NCBI GenBank assembly: GCA_035290045.1
Contig: DATDVH010000039.1
Location: 1 to 7,961 of the forward strand
Reading direction: 5' to 3'
Length of the DNA stretch: 7,961 bases
Source: DATDVH01 sp035290045
GTDB lineage: Bacteria; Patescibacteriota; Microgenomatia; UBA1406; HO2-37-13b
Under the pieces are notes generated by a model. That model had not been told where the DNA came from. It was given only the letters and a program-made list of their open reading frames with translations, and did not search any database. Below are positions 7,245-7,961 of the stretch, piece by piece. A program made the translations under genes and the position numbers. The number at the start of each line of letters is the position of its first letter. The first letter of the stretch is position 1.

Positions 7245-7356
7245 TTTCACCGTGGGCCGCACACCGCAGTGGTCATCGCGATTGTCAGGATCGTTCCTGT
7301 TCACGTTCATCTGCAGATTGTCCCGATTCCAGTTGCAGTTCGGCACGTTGCCGGAA
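7245..7356 (-). repeat. DGR template repeat (TR)
   Basis: This is a 112-bp sequence whose minus-strand reading is rich in AAC, AAT, GAC and GAT codons. It aligns without gaps to 7716-7827 at a constant offset of 471 bp. The 21 mismatches are all at TR adenines (31 adenines in total), and all 81 non-adenine positions are identical. This polarity identifies the copy as TR and the minus strand as the transcribed sense. Its conceptual translation (NCNWNRDN, NRNDPDNR, HCGVRP) is not an expressed protein: the frame meets a TAA just upstream, at 7364-7362. Confidence 0.95.
7254..7272 (-). other. GC-rich invariant block of TR, candidate IMH counterpart
   Basis: This 19-bp GC-rich block near the 3' end of TR is identical in VR (7725-7743). 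Known DGRs have a GC-rich initiation-of-mutagenic-homing (IMH) element at the 3' end of VR where cDNA integration begins. This block is the best candidate here, although adenine substitutions also occur between it and the repeat boundary (7253, 7246, 7245). Confidence 0.45.
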
Positions 7357-7506
7357 GCTTACATGACGTTGTCTGTATTAAATCAAAAGTGTGGTCGCGA
7401 CCTCACCTTGATGCTTTTCAATAAAGCCTTTCACCCCGATCATATCAGGGAAGATAACGCTCATCCGTGAGGGTTTATGTGTTTCTTTTTCTTAAATTGT
7501 TTACTC
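7357..7506. other. Leader side of TR; small palindromes and a weak 28-codon ORF
   Basis: This is the segment upstream of TR in the minus direction, probably part of the structured template RNA. It contains a perfect 10-bp palindrome GGTCGCGACC (7393-7402), an imperfect stem at 7434-7450 (CCC/GGG and GAT/ATC around CAT) and a short CTCA/TGAG stem at 7461-7472. A minus-strand ORF of 28 codons (7464-7378, beginning MSVIFPDMIG) has no ribosome site and no recognised similarity; I do not call it a gene. Confidence 0.4.
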
Positions 7507-7561
7507 AAACAGTGTTTTACCTAGTTTCAAACGCCGGTAAAACCATAACTGTTTTTCTTTT
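7507..7561 (+). terminator. Long stem-loop followed by a T-rich tract, possible avd terminator
   Basis: AAACAGT (7507-7513) and GTTTTACC (7514-7521) pair with GGTAAAAC (7536-7543) and ACTGTTT (7548-7554). This gives 15 bp in two perfect blocks, with a 14-nt loop and a 4-nt CATA bulge on one side. On the plus strand it runs directly into TTTTTCTTTT (7552-7561), as in an intrinsic terminator, which would end avd transcripts after they cross TR in antisense. On the minus strand no T tract follows, so TR/RT transcription could read through it, carrying the hairpin in the RNA. Confidence 0.5.
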
Positions 7562-7580
7562 GCAAAACAATCTTCGGTAG

Positions 7581-7599
7581 CCCCGACGCAACGTCGGGG
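7581..7599. terminator. GC-rich perfect stem-loop between target gene and TR
   Basis: CCCCGACG (7581-7588), loop CAA and CGTCGGGG (7592-7599) form a perfect 8-bp, GC-rich hairpin within AT-rich DNA. It lies downstream of the target gene in the minus direction, where it could terminate or attenuate target transcription. Neither strand has a clean T run after it (TCTCTATTC on plus, CTACCGAAG on minus), so it could also be an RNA structural or pausing element. Confidence 0.45.
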
Positions 7600-7685
7600 T
7601 CTCTATTCACCGCTTCTCTATTATCTTATCATAAAAATGAAAAAAGAATAAAGATAAAGAACAAAGAAAATTCAAAGATCAAATA
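7600..7685. other. AT-rich non-coding stretch downstream of the target gene
   Basis: This strongly AT-rich sequence, purine-rich on the plus strand and pyrimidine-rich on the minus strand, lies between the target stop codon and the GC-rich hairpin. I see no ORF or RNA gene. A minus-strand promoter for the TR-RT transcript might lie here or nearer TR, but no hexamer pair is convincing enough to call. Confidence 0.4.
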
Positions 7686-7961
7686 TCAAACATGCTTATC
7701 ATGAGGAAGCTTGAGCCTCACCGCGGGCCGCACACCGCAGTGGCCATCGCGAACGCCAGGATCGTCCCCGCGCACGTCCACCTGCAGACCGCCCCGAAAC
7801 CAGCTGCAGACCGGCACGTTGCCGGAAAGAAAGGAATCAAGATAATAGGAGATTGAACCTTGTCCTTGAAAATCATCAATCACTTGCTTGTTTTGCGCAA
7901 GATACAGTATGGCATAGGTTATATTTTCTTCAGGAGTCATCCCATGCTCTCCCTTATAGAT
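7686..7961 (-). CDS. DGR target (variable) protein, C-terminal part with C-type-lectin/FGE-like variable region
   Basis: This is the gene diversified by the retroelement. The frame is open to the window edge (IYKGEHG, then MTPEENITYA), so its true start may lie outside. An ATG at 7940 preceded by AAGGGAG at an 8-nt spacing is also a credible start, giving 84 aa. VR covers S39-R75 in that numbering. Relative to TR, 15 codons changed: V44, S46, F48, G50, G51, V54, D55, R57, G58, D59, G62, V63, G66, A73 and R75. Fixed residues include the Cys-x-x-Trp, LQ, DP and HCGVRP positions. The W-x-R, R-x-D and GVRP spacing resembles the FGE/C-type-lectin fold of DGR targets, where the variable residues sit on a ligand-binding surface. 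A further 9 residues (LKLPHDKHV) follow VR. No signal peptide is visible in the part present. Ligand and location are unknown. Confidence 0.75.
   Translation of the reverse strand: MYKGEHGMTPEENITYAILYLAQNKQVIDDFQGQGSISYYLDSFLSGNVPVCSWFRGGLQVDVRGDDPGVRDGHCGVRPAVRLKLPHDKHV
7702..7720. other. Short inverted repeat overlapping the VR 3' end
   Basis: TGAGG (7702-7706) and CCTCA (7716-7720) form a 5-bp stem around a 9-nt loop containing the AAGCTT palindrome. In some phage DGRs a hairpin just after VR enhances homing. This one is in the right place but is short, so its role is speculative. Confidence 0.25.
7716..7827 (-). repeat. DGR variable repeat (VR)
   Basis: This 112-bp copy of TR is embedded in frame in the target gene. 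Compared with the TR sense strand it has 16 A-to-G, 4 A-to-T and 1 A-to-C changes and no others. Outside the limits (7715 and 7828) the two copies diverge abruptly at non-adenine positions, which marks the edges of homing. The GC-rich invariant block at 7725-7743 is the candidate IMH core. Confidence 0.95.

Noticed and set aside
7077..7346. Minus-strand open frame running through TR and the end of avd.
   Set aside because: It is the conceptual translation of TR followed by antisense avd. It lacks a start signal, and its frame is stopped just upstream of TR. TR acts as an RNA template, not a gene.
7215..7470. Two plus-strand open frames across TR.
   Set aside because: They come from the GC-rich antisense strand of TR and have no ribosome site or recognisable domain.
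7245..7827. CRISPR array or simple duplication as the explanation for the two copies.
   Set aside because: There are only two 112-bp copies, no spacers and no cas genes, and the differences are restricted to adenines of one copy, which a plain duplication would not produce.

Overview
This is an AT-rich, tightly packed bacterial window with weak or absent Shine-Dalgarno sites, a shortened UvrD-type helicase and a diversity-generating retroelement (DGR) with an Avd protein. That combination suggests a small-genome lineage such as the Candidate Phyla Radiation/Patescibacteria. This placement is an inference; there is no marker gene in the window. The stops used (TAA, TAG, TGA) fit the standard code.

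Layout. 43-1818 (+) is a compact UvrD/PcrA-like helicase with a promoter close to its start codon. It converges on, and overlaps by 39 bp, the end of a minus-strand gene set read from right to left. In the direction of transcription that set is: the 3' part of a DGR target gene carrying the variable repeat (VR, 7716-7827); an intergenic stretch with two hairpins; the template repeat (TR, 7245-7356); the reverse transcriptase (RT, about 6914-5914); a 706-aa protein with an HExxH motif and a C-terminal von Willebrand A (VWA) domain (5917-3797); and a 669-aa MoxR/dynein-like AAA+ ATPase (3789-1780). The accessory gene avd (6898-7242) is inverted, on the plus strand between TR and RT.

The central discovery is the DGR. 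TR and VR align without gaps over 112 bp. All 21 differences fall on adenines of the TR sense (minus) strand, and none of the 81 other positions differ. This is the signature of adenine-specific mutagenic retrohoming. VR encodes the C-terminal part of a C-type-lectin/FGE-like target.

The RT gene is split at a 19-nt GA/CT dinucleotide tract (6372-6390). Removing exactly one GA unit restores a 332-aa DGR-type RT with all core motifs. This makes an on/off (phase-variable) switch for the diversifier plausible, although a decayed gene or a sequence error is not excluded.

The RT frame ends in an ATGA overlap with the HExxH-VWA gene, which is followed 7 bp later by the AAA+ gene. The ATPase/VWA pair is therefore probably co-transcribed with the retroelement. 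Whether they form one functional system is open.
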